Shown: in pieces, positions 1 through 9,900 of the stretch | Layout: each line of letters begins with the position of its first letter | How positions within the stretch are numbered: the first letter of the stretch is position 1 | NCBI GenBank assembly: GCA_017533565.1 | Contig: JAFXHU010000013.1 | Span: 1-49,339, forward strand | Length of the DNA stretch: 49,339 nt | Direction of reading: 5' to 3' | DNA from: Clostridia bacterium | GTDB lineage: Bacteria; Bacillota; Clostridia; Oscillospirales; CAG-272 | Program-made: the position numbers and the translations under genes | Notes under the pieces: model-generated | Databases searched by the model: none | Told to the model about the DNA's origin: nothing | The model's input: the letters and a program-made list of their open reading frames with translations, nothing else

Positions 1-106
1 CCCAATCGGCGTAGGGTGTGTCACCCACAGAGGTAGCGATTACGTCCTCCGTATTTAAGGAAACAACCTCAATTTCGGGGGCTTCGTAGCTATTGAATTT
101 TTTCAT
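1..106 (-). CDS. Small peptide gene, 3' end outside window
   Basis: The first 35 codons of a short gene are visible, reading MKKFNSYEAPEIEVV then SLNTEDVIATS and GDTPYADW, and the gene runs off the window edge. A GGAGGTGAAT ribosome binding site lies just before the ATG. It starts 18 bases after the stop of the giant secreted protein and on the same strand, so the two probably share a transcript. No signal peptide is visible. Short proteins with a YxxPEIEVV start and an EDVI(A/T)TS centre recur, as I recall them, in gut Clostridia without assigned function. A peptide or precursor role is possible but unproven. Confidence 0.75.
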   Translation of the reverse strand, partial: MKKFNSYEAPEIEVVSLNTEDVIATSVGDTPYADW

Positions 107-124
107 ATCTATTCACCTCCAAAA

Positions 125-3100
125 TTATTTGTATGCAACCGCGTAGGATGCATAAGTGTAGAACGCGTCAAGAAGCGTCATTGCACGGTAAGCCTCTGCC
201 TCTTTGATAAGAGAGCCTGCCTTGGAGTTGGTGAAGGAAGCGCTATCGGCGAGGGTCTTCATTGCTGCGTAGTATGCGGCAAAGTTGTACTCTCCGCTTA
301 CGCCGCCAACCTCTACGGTAATGGTGTCAAGCATATCGTATGCACGAAGCTCTACGATAACCTTTCCGCCCACTACGGTGTAGTTAACGTTATTTCCGTT
401 AACGGTGATTACAAGGTCGGAGATATCAGCGCCGTTTGCAACCGTGAATGCCCAAGCGGGAGCCGCATTGAGGTCAAGAGATGCACCCGTGAGGTATGCG
501 CTTACGTTTGCCATAGTGTTGACAGCCTTCGAGGTATCAACCGCAATTGCAGCTGCATCCGCATAGCCGTTTGCAGCGTCGTAGCCCTGGGTATATGCGC
601 CCATATGCTTGCCTGCTGCAGCAACGTAGTTGAGGATAGCCTTTATAAGGTTCTGTGCATTTGCGTCCTCGGAGTACTGTGCCATTACAAGATTAGCATA
701 GTCAACAAGGTCGATGGACTTTGTGATAGTGGTCTCGCCAACGGTTGCAACGAGAGTGTAATCACCGGTTGCAAGGTGAGGAGCCATTTCGTAGCCGAAG
801 TAGTAGCACTCCGTGCCGTTAATCTCAACGAGAACGGCGTCAGCCACGGAGTAAACAACACCCGCAACGTTAAATGCGGTGAGATTTACGTAGGTGGGAA
901 CGTAAACGTTAAGCTTGAGGTTAGCGCCGAGAGAAAGGTTAGCCTTCATTGCGATGTCAACGGTAACGTTGTCGCCGACGTTGTAGGTGTTACCTGCCTC
1001 TACCATAGGAACGTTAGCCTTGCTGTAATTTGCGTTTACGGGATAGCTGCCGTCAGCCCATCTTTCAACGGTGCCGTTAGCCCAAATTACGGTAGCGTAA
1101 TTGTTGGTGTAGAGATAAGGAGCAACGGGGTTACCGCTGTTAACCTCTACGATACCTGCACCGAGGTTAGAAAGCTTAACCGCGGAGAGAACGTTATTTC
1201 CGATAGTAACGTTACCGAGAGAGTTTGCGCCGAATACGTTCTTTGCGTTGAGTTGAGTATTATCGATATTGATATTTACGTTTTGAGTCGTGGATTTGAT
1301 AAACGGTGCGGAGTAATCGGTATATACGGTACAGCCGGTAACGTTGATCTCGTGAACGAGAGTATCAGCGCCCTTGCCGATTGCCTCTGCCTTCTTTTCC
1401 TCGGTAACACCGCCCCACTCGGAGAAGTCCTTCACCTGGATAAAGGGTTGGGTTATACCTTCGTTAGCGTGAACGAAGCGGATGTCGGTGTTTACAAGGT
1501 TAAGGGTTGCCTTATTATAGGTGTAACCCAAATTGTAATACTCGCAAAGCTTGATGCCGAAGCCCGACTGTGCCTCGAATACGTTGATAGAGCAGTCCTT
1601 GATGGTGAGCGTACCGCCGCGAATTTCGGAAAGATTAGCAACGGCGTAAATATTACAGTTAATAAGCTCGAACGAGTTACAGAAGCCGTAATCGAGATAG
1701 AAAGCAGACTTCGTATTGCTTCTTACGTTATCAACGATATTACCGCCAATAATCTTTACGTTGGTGTTATTGTTAGCCGTCATAGCATGCTCGCTGGGGT
1801 TGCCCGTACCGATGGAAAGGGTGTGACCGTTAAGATAAATATGCTTGTAGCCGTTCGGTGCATTAACGGTGGGTGCGCCGCTGAATACCATATCGGAATT
1901 AAGAATGATATCAAACGAGCGTCCGTCACCCGCATTCCATCCAAGGAAGGCTACGAGATCATTTTCACCGTTTCTTATCTGACCGTTTTCAAGGATAAGG
2001 TAATCATCCGTGAACTCGGTAGCGGAGGTTATTTCAAAGGTTTTTTCGCCATCAACCTTACCGTCGGGTTTGTTAGCCCAGGTGAGGTGATAATAGAGTG
2101 TACCGTCGTCAGCCGCGATTGCACCTCTTTCGCTGTAGGAATCGATATAAGAGTGCTTTTCGTTAAGGTACTCTGCAATATCGGTGCCGTAATTAACGTT
2201 ATCTCTTATAATCTCGTTGCCGTTAAGAGTTACGACAATGTCGGCGGTTCTGTTTTCAACGATTACGGAGTAGGTTCCGTTACCGTTGTCAACAACGTTG
2301 TATCCGAGCGCGCCCGAGATAAAGTTTGCAAGTCCGTTAGTAGTAACGGTTGCGGTGGAGGAAGCATATACGTAGCCCGCAACGGGTCTGTCGATGATAA
2401 CGTTATGGTTCTTTCCGTTTGCAAGAGCTTCGGTAAGCTCGGTTGCGCCGTAGTACTCGGTGCCGTCAACGGTTGCGATAGCGGGAAGCTTTTCACCGCC
2501 GATGCCGTTTACGTGATATGTCCAATCGGTAAGAGAGCCTGCAGCAAGTGCAGTGTCAAGACCGTTTGTCTCGGAAACGGATTTGTAAACGCGGCATGCG
2601 ATGTTGTCAACGAGAATGGACTCGTCGGTGGAGATAACCGCAGCAACGTCAAGGTTAAGACGGTAGCCCTTTACGTTAAGGTACTCGTACTTACCTGGCT
2701 CTTTATTAGCTTTACCTACCTCTGCGGTAAGGGTGCCGTTAACGAAGAGATACTGCTTGTTAGCAGCCATATCTCCAACAACGGTAAGGTGGAGCCATTC
2801 GCCGCCCGTAACGTCGTTATCGCCGAGCTTGTCGCCGATGTTAAATCCTTCGGGGAACGGGAAGGTGCTACCCTCGCTTGCATTGTTACGCGCGGAAGGA
2901 GCGAAGTTCAACTCCTTAATAATCTCTGCATCTGCGGCGATATCAAGGTCATAGACGTAGTATCCCTCTCCATCCTTTAATACGCAATCGGCGGTTGTGT
3001 TGCCGGGGGCAGCGATAATTTCGGTGGTGAGGTAGATGTTTGCGCCCGTTACACCGTCGGTGGTGGGAACAAGCTTAAGATAGGTGTTGCCCGTTTCAAC

Positions 3101-6100
3101 GTCGGTAACCTGGTACATTGCCATTTTACCGTCTCCGTTGTTAATGTATTGTACGCCTGTTCTTCCGGAGAAGAGGTTGCCCGGAACGGAGGCATCGATA
3201 ATGAAGTTACCGTTGCTTGCGGTGCTTTCGGTAGCCGAAGGCTTCCAAGGAGCGTCGTAGGTTTTAACGGTACCGTTTGTGGTAACGGTTACGTTTTCAC
3301 CTGCAACAAGGTTAACGGAGAGGCCGTTGGTTTCGATAACAGCGTCACAGTTAACGGTGATAGCAGTAGCCTCGTCACGAAGGATTTCAACGTTCTTTAC
3401 CTTTCTGCCGTTAAGGGCAGCGGCAAGCTGTGCCGCGGTAGCAACGTACTCGCCGTCAACGGTTGCAAGAGGTGCAAGAACTGCACAAGCAACCTTGCCA
3501 TAGATGTTTTCGGACCAGCCCGAAAGGCTCTGTGCGGTGATTGCAGCCGCAGCAGCGGAGGGATCCTTTGCTGCTCTTACAACTATGTTATCAACGGCAA
3601 TGTTGTCAACGTTGGAGGAGAAAAGACGGAACTGCTCAAACTTGAAGGTCTTTCCTTCATTAGAGCCGTTGGTGTAACCGGTCGCGCCACTGCCGCCATA
3701 TACGCCGTTCTGTACGGTAGCGATAAGCGTGCCATTCATAAAGACGTAAGCGTAGTTGTTGTCAAAGTCGAGGACGGTGGTGAAGTGGTGGAATACACCT
3801 CTTTCAGCCGAAGCAATCGCCGACTTGAAGCTTGCGGACTGGTTTACGTTGGTAGCAAATCTACCGCCGCTATCACGGCAAACGGCATACCAGCCGAAGT
3901 TTGTGGTTACCGTTTCGTCGTGGAATGCAACGTCCATATCAAGGACGTAGTATTGGTTAACGCTGCCCTTTTGAATTGCAACGCCACCGCTTTGTTTGGG
4001 AGAAACGGTGAGATAGAAGTTGGAGCCTGAGGCGCCGGGCTTCAAATCAAGATAGGAGTTTCCGTCAATAGTATTGGTGGAAAGGTAGGTATATGCACCC
4101 TGCAAGGGTCCGCCCTTGTCAGCCGCGGTGTCGTCAAGAGAGTTAGGGTAGGACATATAGAAGTAGTTGAACACGTTATCCGCATGCTCGCCCTTTATAG
4201 CCTTGTAAATTTCGGTGTTTTTGCTTTGGTCACCGTGTTGACCGAGATTTTCGGTAACAAGGCTCTGCTGATACGGAGCATCGTAGGTGTAAACGGTGCC
4301 GTCGTTGGTAACGGTTACGTTTGTACCTGCGGTAGGTACGGTGTAGCCGTTAGTTTCGATAACAGCGTCACAGTTTACGGTGATTGTGCCGTTATAGGGA
4401 CGGACAATCTCTACCTTCTTTGCATTATTGCCGACAAGCTTTGCGGAGAGCTCGGCGGGGTTGTTCACTATCTCGCCGTCAACGATGGCGAAGGTGGGAT
4501 ATTCAGCCTTTGCAGAGGTGATTGCGCCGCTCCAAGCGGAGAGGTTACCACCCGAGATAACGGTTGCGAGGGCGGAATCCTGGAGAACTCTAACCGCAAT
4601 GTTATCCATATTATAGGTCTGGTTGTTATCCTGTCCAAAGCGAACTCCGTAGAAGGTAGCTACGGTACCTGCAGTTTTGTACGTTGCGGAGGTGCCGTTC
4701 AATACACCGTTTTGCACGGATTTTTGAAGTGCTCCGTCAACGAAGACGTAGGACGTATCGTTCGCGTTATCGCCGATTACGGTTATACGATGGAACTCGT
4801 CGGTCGGGATAGAGTTCAACACGTCGTGAAGAGGAGTTATACCGTATGCAAAAGCACTTCCGTACTTATACATAATAGACATATTAAGCGAACCGAGCTC
4901 GCCATTTCTTGCAAAATCGAACTCGAATACGGTGTAATAGGGCGCGTTCGCATCGTAAGTATATTGATTAGTACTGCTAACGACGTTGATATTCAGATAC
5001 GAGTCCATACTTTCCGCAACGTAATTCGGGTTACCCTTTACAACGAGGTACGTGTTACCGTCAACGGTGTTGGTAGCGATGTGTGCGGTGTTGTAGCCGT
5101 TAGCCCAAGTATAATCTGCACCGAAATTGCTCAAGCCGATGGAGTCAATTTTGTTACCCGCGATATTGGTATCCACTATTGCGTTTTTAACGTTGGTGGC
5201 GCTACCGAAATCGGTTTCGGATATCGACGGCTTGAACGGAGCGTCGTAGGTTACAACGGTGCCGTTTACGGTAGAGGAAACGTTCGTACCAGCGGTGGGT
5301 GCGGTGTAGCCGTGAGTTTCAACGGTAGCATCGCAGTTAACGGTGATGGTGCCACGGTAGGGACGAAGAAGCTCTACGTTCTTTGCCACGTAACCGACAA
5401 GCTTTGCGGAAAGCTCTGCAGGAGAGTTAACGGTTTCACCGTCAACCTTTGCAAGTGCGGGAACGGAAGGAAGAACGTAATTTTCATCGTAAATGCCCGA
5501 GCCAACAAGCGAGGTAGCGCCGATGTTGCTGTCAAGCCAAGCGCTCTCAAGATTGAAGGTATAGGTTACGTTATCAATCGCAAAGTTCTGGTTGGCGGTG
5601 AGGTTTTTCATCGTGTTAACGTTAAGACGAATACCCTGGAAATAACCGCCGTTTGCGGGAGATGCTGCATTATCGATGTTATACATACCGCCGGCTACTG
5701 TCTTTGTGAGAGTGCCGTTTACGTAAACGTAAAGGGTGTTGGTATCAACGTCACCGACAAGGGTAACGTGTGCCCATTCGCCAACGGGAAGCGCCCAATC
5801 CTTTATATACGTGGAGGCTCCCGCTTTGTTACTGCCGCCGGAATTACGGGAGGTGATACAAACATAGACGTCCTGCATAATCTCGGACTCTGTATAGGTA
5901 TCAAACTCGGTAATGATATAGGTGCCCGCGGCATAATAGGTGTTTTGGGTAATCCAGTTGACGTGGGAGTGTGCCGTTCTGTTCACGTCAAACTCCGAGC
6001 CGGGACGGATATCCAAATACTCATTACCGGTTGCAACGTCGGTAACTATGTACGGAACAACGCCATTGTCGTAGAAGGAATGGTCGCTGAACACCGCAGG

Positions 6101-6361
6101 AGTTCCGGTAGTAATAATACCGGAAGGCGACAGCGAATTCGTGGTGCTGTCCGCGGTTGCGTTTTTGATCGCAGTAGCGTCGGTGCTACTGTTCGTTGCG
6201 CTCACTCTGTTGAGTATATCCTTTTCGATAACGGTCGGAGTGAACTTTTCACCCTCGCCTGCCGCAGAAGCAACGACGGGAGAGCCCGGAATCACAACGA
6301 ACACTCCGAGAAGGAGAGCAACCACGAGAACGAGCGAAACGATTTTGTTTTGCTTTCTCAT
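125..6361 (-). CDS. Giant secreted protein with four LamG-like repeats and a beta-helix-like region
   Basis: This 2078-residue protein begins with a signal peptide (basic MRKQNK, long hydrophobic core, cleavage probably after ASA near residue 34). Four tandem units follow. Each holds a LamG/concanavalin-like domain with phrases such as HVTLVGDVDTNTLYVYVNG and a final DNI strand, then a linker of the type VDGE.V..PAELSAKLVG, RP..GTITVNCDA and a TYDAP end. After about residue 1350 comes a stretch rich in short Asn/Thr/Gly turns that resembles a right-handed beta helix. The last 400 residues match the end of the lyase at 6936-12920. No LPXTG motif, SLH domain or catalytic domain is visible. A surface role in glycan binding or adhesion is inferred. 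The promoter and structured leader are upstream at 6362-6607. Confidence 0.85.
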   Translation of the reverse strand: MRKQNKIVSLVLVVALLLGVFVVIPGSPVVASAAGEGEKFTPTVIEKDILNRVSATNSSTDATAIKNATADSTTNSLSPSGIITTGTPAVFSDHSFYDNGVVPYIVTDVATGNEYLDIRPGSEFDVNRTAHSHVNWITQNTYYAAGTYIITEFDTYTESEIMQDVYVCITSRNSGGSNKAGASTYIKDWALPVGEWAHVTLVGDVDTNTLYVYVNGTLTKTVAGGMYNIDNAASPANGGYFQGIRLNVNTMKNLTANQNFAIDNVTYTFNLESAWLDSNIGATSLVGSGIYDENYVLPSVPALAKVDGETVNSPAELSAKLVGYVAKNVELLRPYRGTITVNCDATVETHGYTAPTAGTNVSSTVNGTVVTYDAPFKPSISETDFGSATNVKNAIVDTNIAGNKIDSIGLSNFGADYTWANGYNTAHIATNTVDGNTYLVVKGNPNYVAESMDSYLNINVVSSTNQYTYDANAPYYTVFEFDFARNGELGSLNMSIMYKYGSAFAYGITPLHDVLNSIPTDEFHRITVIGDNANDTSYVFVDGALQKSVQNGVLNGTSATYKTAGTVATFYGVRFGQDNNQTYNMDNIAVRVLQDSALATVISGGNLSAWSGAITSAKAEYPTFAIVDGEIVNNPAELSAKLVGNNAKKVEIVRPYNGTITVNCDAVIETNGYTVPTAGTNVTVTNDGTVYTYDAPYQQSLVTENLGQHGDQSKNTEIYKAIKGEHADNVFNYFYMSYPNSLDDTAADKGGPLQGAYTYLSTNTIDGNSYLDLKPGASGSNFYLTVSPKQSGGVAIQKGSVNQYYVLDMDVAFHDETVTTNFGWYAVCRDSGGRFATNVNQSASFKSAIASAERGVFHHFTTVLDFDNNYAYVFMNGTLIATVQNGVYGGSGATGYTNGSNEGKTFKFEQFRLFSSNVDNIAVDNIVVRAAKDPSAAAAAITAQSLSGWSENIYGKVACAVLAPLATVDGEYVATAAQLAAALNGRKVKNVEILRDEATAITVNCDAVIETNGLSVNLVAGENVTVTTNGTVKTYDAPWKPSATESTASNGNFIIDASVPGNLFSGRTGVQYINNGDGKMAMYQVTDVETGNTYLKLVPTTDGVTGANIYLTTEIIAAPGNTTADCVLKDGEGYYVYDLDIAADAEIIKELNFAPSARNNASEGSTFPFPEGFNIGDKLGDNDVTGGEWLHLTVVGDMAANKQYLFVNGTLTAEVGKANKEPGKYEYLNVKGYRLNLDVAAVISTDESILVDNIACRVYKSVSETNGLDTALAAGSLTDWTYHVNGIGGEKLPAIATVDGTEYYGATELTEALANGKNHNVIIDRPVAGYVYASSTATVTTNGLANFISGALGYNVVDNGNGTYSVIVENRTADIVVTLNGNEIIRDNVNYGTDIAEYLNEKHSYIDSYSERGAIAADDGTLYYHLTWANKPDGKVDGEKTFEITSATEFTDDYLILENGQIRNGENDLVAFLGWNAGDGRSFDIILNSDMVFSGAPTVNAPNGYKHIYLNGHTLSIGTGNPSEHAMTANNNTNVKIIGGNIVDNVRSNTKSAFYLDYGFCNSFELINCNIYAVANLSEIRGGTLTIKDCSINVFEAQSGFGIKLCEYYNLGYTYNKATLNLVNTDIRFVHANEGITQPFIQVKDFSEWGGVTEEKKAEAIGKGADTLVHEINVTGCTVYTDYSAPFIKSTTQNVNINIDNTQLNAKNVFGANSLGNVTIGNNVLSAVKLSNLGAGIVEVNSGNPVAPYLYTNNYATVIWANGTVERWADGSYPVNANYSKANVPMVEAGNTYNVGDNVTVDIAMKANLSLGANLKLNVYVPTYVNLTAFNVAGVVYSVADAVLVEINGTECYYFGYEMAPHLATGDYTLVATVGETTITKSIDLVDYANLVMAQYSEDANAQNLIKAILNYVAAAGKHMGAYTQGYDAANGYADAAAIAVDTSKAVNTMANVSAYLTGASLDLNAAPAWAFTVANGADISDLVITVNGNNVNYTVVGGKVIVELRAYDMLDTITVEVGGVSGEYNFAAYYAAMKTLADSASFTNSKAGSLIKEAEAYRAMTLLDAFYTYASYAVAYK

Positions 6362-6419
6362 TTTTGTTTTTTCCTTTCAAGAAATTTATTTGAGAAATTT
6401 GCCATTTTCATAGTTTAAC

Positions 6420-6565
6420 ACAGCCATAAGCCGTAATGGGGTCGAAGCAAGCCCCCTGCCCCGTTCCGCATACGGGTGGGAGAGTTCAACTCACAGCGGC
6501 ATTTTTGCCTTTGAGAGCTGACCTTCCGCTTGGTCCGACTCTCTCACGGCTGACGGCATAGTTAT
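6420..6565 (-). ncRNA. Structured 5' leader of the giant secreted protein, class unknown
   Basis: Read on the minus strand, a 6-bp helix (AGCCGT with ACGGCT) closes a junction that can hold five hairpins: GAGAG/CTCTC continuing into GACC/GGTC, GGCA/TGCC, GAGT/ACTC, CCCGT/ACGGG and GGGG/CCCC. It lies between a strong promoter and the start codon about 60 bases further on. I do not recognise it as a known riboswitch. It could be a regulatory leader, an mRNA-stabilising element or a separate small RNA. Confidence 0.55.
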
Positions 6566-6578
6566 CCTATGATATATT

Positions 6579-6607
6579 ATTATATAATATAATCAAGGGC
6601 TTTTCAA
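6579..6607 (-). promoter_or_regulatory. SigA-type promoter for the giant secreted protein
   Basis: TTGAAA and TATAAT are separated by 17 bases on the minus strand. Transcription would start near 6572 and run through the structured leader into the gene at 6361. Confidence 0.8.
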
Positions 6608-6692
6608 TGCGCGTTATATACAAATATTTATTTTGTTTTATATACATTCTTCACGAACTTTTCAAATTTAGGCATTTTTAACATTTTTTCGG

Positions 6693-6721
6693 TTGACATC
6701 TACCCTCCCTTTTGATAATAT
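6693..6721 (+). promoter_or_regulatory. Promoter for the polysaccharide lyase gene
   Basis: TTGACA, a 17-base spacer and TAATAT, which leads into an AT-rich ATTATACT stretch. The predicted leader is about 210 bases long before the ATG at 6936. Confidence 0.65.
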
Positions 6722-6868
6722 TATACTGTGTATTTCTGCGCGGGCGTAGGGCGGAAAACGTGTATATAGGGAAACAGCATAAACCGCATCCATAGAGTTG
6801 CTCGCAACTCTCGACACCATTCTCGGGGGAGAAGGCTAAACGCTACAAGGCTTTGTGCGGACGGTAAG

Positions 6869-6892
6869 CCTTCCCCAAAGGGGAAGGTTTTT
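6869..6892 (+). terminator. Terminator-like hairpin inside the lyase 5' leader
   Basis: A perfect 8-bp stem CCTTCCCC/GGGGAAGG with an AAA loop is followed by TTTTT, 44 bases before the start codon. It could act as an attenuator. A second hairpin, GAGTTG/CAACTC, lies earlier in the leader near 6798-6813. Confidence 0.5.
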
Positions 6893-6935
6893 GGGAAGGT
6901 TTTGATTGATAATTATTTTTTTAAAGGAGATAGAT

Positions 6936-9900
6936 ATGAACAGTAGGACAAACAGGAGATTTCTCTCCTTGATTACCGTGATTTGCCTTTTGGCGGGGAT
7001 GGTACTTCCCTGCTTTGCGGCGAGTAGCGGAAATGCAACAAGCGGTGACGTCATCGTGTTGTTGAACAACGATTTCGAGGACAATACTTCCATCGAAAAC
7101 GGTGGAGAAATTGTAAATTACTCGGGAATTAACAAGGTGTCGGGAAGCGACAACTCATACGTTAATCTCCCGACAGTGGGATCGGATGACGAGTACTTCT
7201 CTTACGTAATCGGCAACTACCTCCCCGAATCGGGAAGCGTGGTTATACAGTTCGATTTTATGTCAACCGCTTCGATAAGCAGCGGTAATCTTCTTGCCGT
7301 ATATCCGAACTCTGCCACCAACGGTACCACTTACGGTGAGCAAAGCCTTTTAATGGGTAATTCGGGCACAAGAAGGCTTAAAGTACCGAAAACAACCACG
7401 AGCTGTGGCAGTACAACACAAAGCTCCGAGAACTTGTCGTATAGCAGCGGAACGTGGTACACGGTAGCGTTCGTATATACCTTTGAAAGCAAATCCGCGG
7501 GAACGGTTACATCCTACTTTGGAACGAAGGGCGGAACGCTTGAGCAAAAGGCGGAGTCCAGCATCACTTACAAAAACACTCCCGAGGACGTGCGTCCCAA
7601 CGGTATCCGTATCAGGAGAGTCGCCGCGGCTTGGAATATGGATAACATCAAGATATACACAAGCAACACGACGGACGCGGCTACCGCGCTTAACGTCACG
7701 ATTGCAGACAGTGACCGCGGCGCTCTTTACAATTACGCCGCAGCACCCGACATTGACGTGTCGAAATATCTCGGAAATGCGTTTTTCAAGGTCAACGTTG
7801 AAAACGCACTCAATTCCAACAACCAAAGGGTGACGGGTATAGCTGCACCGTTTATATACAACGGCGGTATATACATTCCCGCTTCCTCCCTTACGACCGT
7901 GATAGGAAGCGCACCCGCGGGAGGCACGCAGAGCGTTAACGGAATTTCCGCGGTAGAGCTTAACGATATAGGTACGGCGTACAGCGGATATCACGCCGAG
8001 TACAACTCCATGGGTCTTATCGTGGTTACAAGCAGCTCTGACACGGTGTTTGTCGAAGGGGCGGATTTGACTCTCATTCCCGTAATGCAGAGATTCCTTT
8101 TCGATAACGTAACGAGCGACGTTACAAACGCAAATTCCTTCTCGGTTAATAATATGACCGCAAGCGATCACCCGTATCTTTATGCCGACAGCGCGACCTT
8201 CGACGCTCTTCACGAGATTTACCTTTCGGGCGGAGAGAGCGATCCGACGCTTTATTCCTACATCAAAAACAGGGTCGATAACGGTTACAGCATTTACAGC
8301 AGATACAACCTCGCAAAGAGTAACGATTACACCGGCTTTAATACCACCGTCGGTATCGTAGCGGGACAGCAATCGAGCCTTGACCAAATACCTTTTACTT
8401 CAAACGAAATGGGCGGTTACGACGTCGGCGGACGTCTCGGTCAGGCGGCAAACAACAACGAAAACATTCTTGCTCTTGCATTTGCTTACCAAATGACGAG
8501 AGATGAAAACCTCGCAAGGCTTGCATACGATTACGCAATTACAATGGGTAAGTGGGAGCATTGGGGTCCCGGTCACTTCCTTAACGTTGCCGACGCAATG
8601 TCCCCCTATGCGGTTGCTTACGACTGGCTTTACGATGCTTGGACCGAGCTTGGCTTTGACGTCGAGGCAATAGAGCTTATACTCTTTACCCACGGACTTG
8701 TTCCCGCATTCCTTTCCATTAACACGAGCGACTACTCAAAGCTTCCGTGGGGAAGCCCTCCCGTTACGGGCGGTTGGAATTTCTATAACCGCGAAAACAA
8801 CTGGAACGCGGTATGCTCCGCAGGTACTACGGTGGCGGCTCTCGCCCTTGTTAACAGCACGACCGCTACCTCGGGCGTGCAAATTGACATCGCAGTCAAC
8901 GGCACGTACTCGGCGGATGTTCCGTTTACGAATTATCCCACGGGCAATACCTCGGTTCACAACGGATACAGCACTTATCAGGATTATGCGGAGTTCATTA
9001 TTAACCAGGGACTTTACAACCTTCCGAGATACGGACTTCAGCAATACATAACCGACGGCTCTTACATCGAGTCAAACGGCTATTGGTCGTACGGTACAAA
9101 CAATATTTACGAAATGGTTGCGGCACTCGTTTCCTGTACCGATGGAGGCGACTGGGGCTTGCTTGACGCTTGGGGTATGGACAGAACCGTTTACTACGCC
9201 ATTAACACTATGTCGAGCGACGGTAATTCCTTCAACTATCACGACTCCAACACCGTTTCCGCACAGGATACATCCTGGTTTATGTTCCTTGGAAGCGAAT
9301 ACGGTATGGGCGATACCACGCTCGCGGGTATCAGAAAGAATTTTAACGCAAATCTTTCGCAAAGCCCGTCCTACTACGACTGTATATACTATATGTCCGA
9401 CGAGGAAATCGGAGATTGGGATTTCCCCGACCTCCAGTATTATATGGAGGGTATCGACGGATACGTGGTGCGCGACTCCTGGGATAAAAACGAGGGAACG
9501 CTTTACGCGGGTATGATCGGTAACACCAACAATCTCGGACACGGACAGATTGACTCCGGCTCCTTCGTTTATTACAACAAGGGCACAAGATGGTTTTGTG
9601 ACATTGGCACGGAGGAATACAACGCCGCAGGATTTTGGGGCTCTACAACAAGATACGCCTACTACTCGATGGGCGGTGAGGGTAACAACAACCTTATTAT
9701 AACGAGCGAGCAATCGCTGCTTAAATACGGTCAGACACAAAGCGGCTTTGGAGAGCTGTGCGAGCATGGCAACAACGAATACGGCGCGTATGCAGTTATC
9801 GACAACACCTCCGTTTACGGCGGATTGGCGAACGATGCAAAGCGCGGATTGCTCCTTACCAACAGCAGAAAAACCACGGTAATTCAGGACGAGGCAAGCT

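Noticed and set aside
605-2980. 791-codon open frame on the plus strand
   Set aside because: It is antisense to the giant secreted protein, has no RBS, and its Val/Cys-rich composition is that of a shadow frame. The minus strand has a promoter, signal peptide and repeats.
4184-6418. 744-codon open frame on the plus strand
   Set aside because: Also antisense to the giant protein, with low-complexity Val/Cys/Asn content that mirrors its repeats.
7350-8387. 345-codon open frame on the minus strand
   Set aside because: Antisense to the lyase, no RBS, no recognisable domain.
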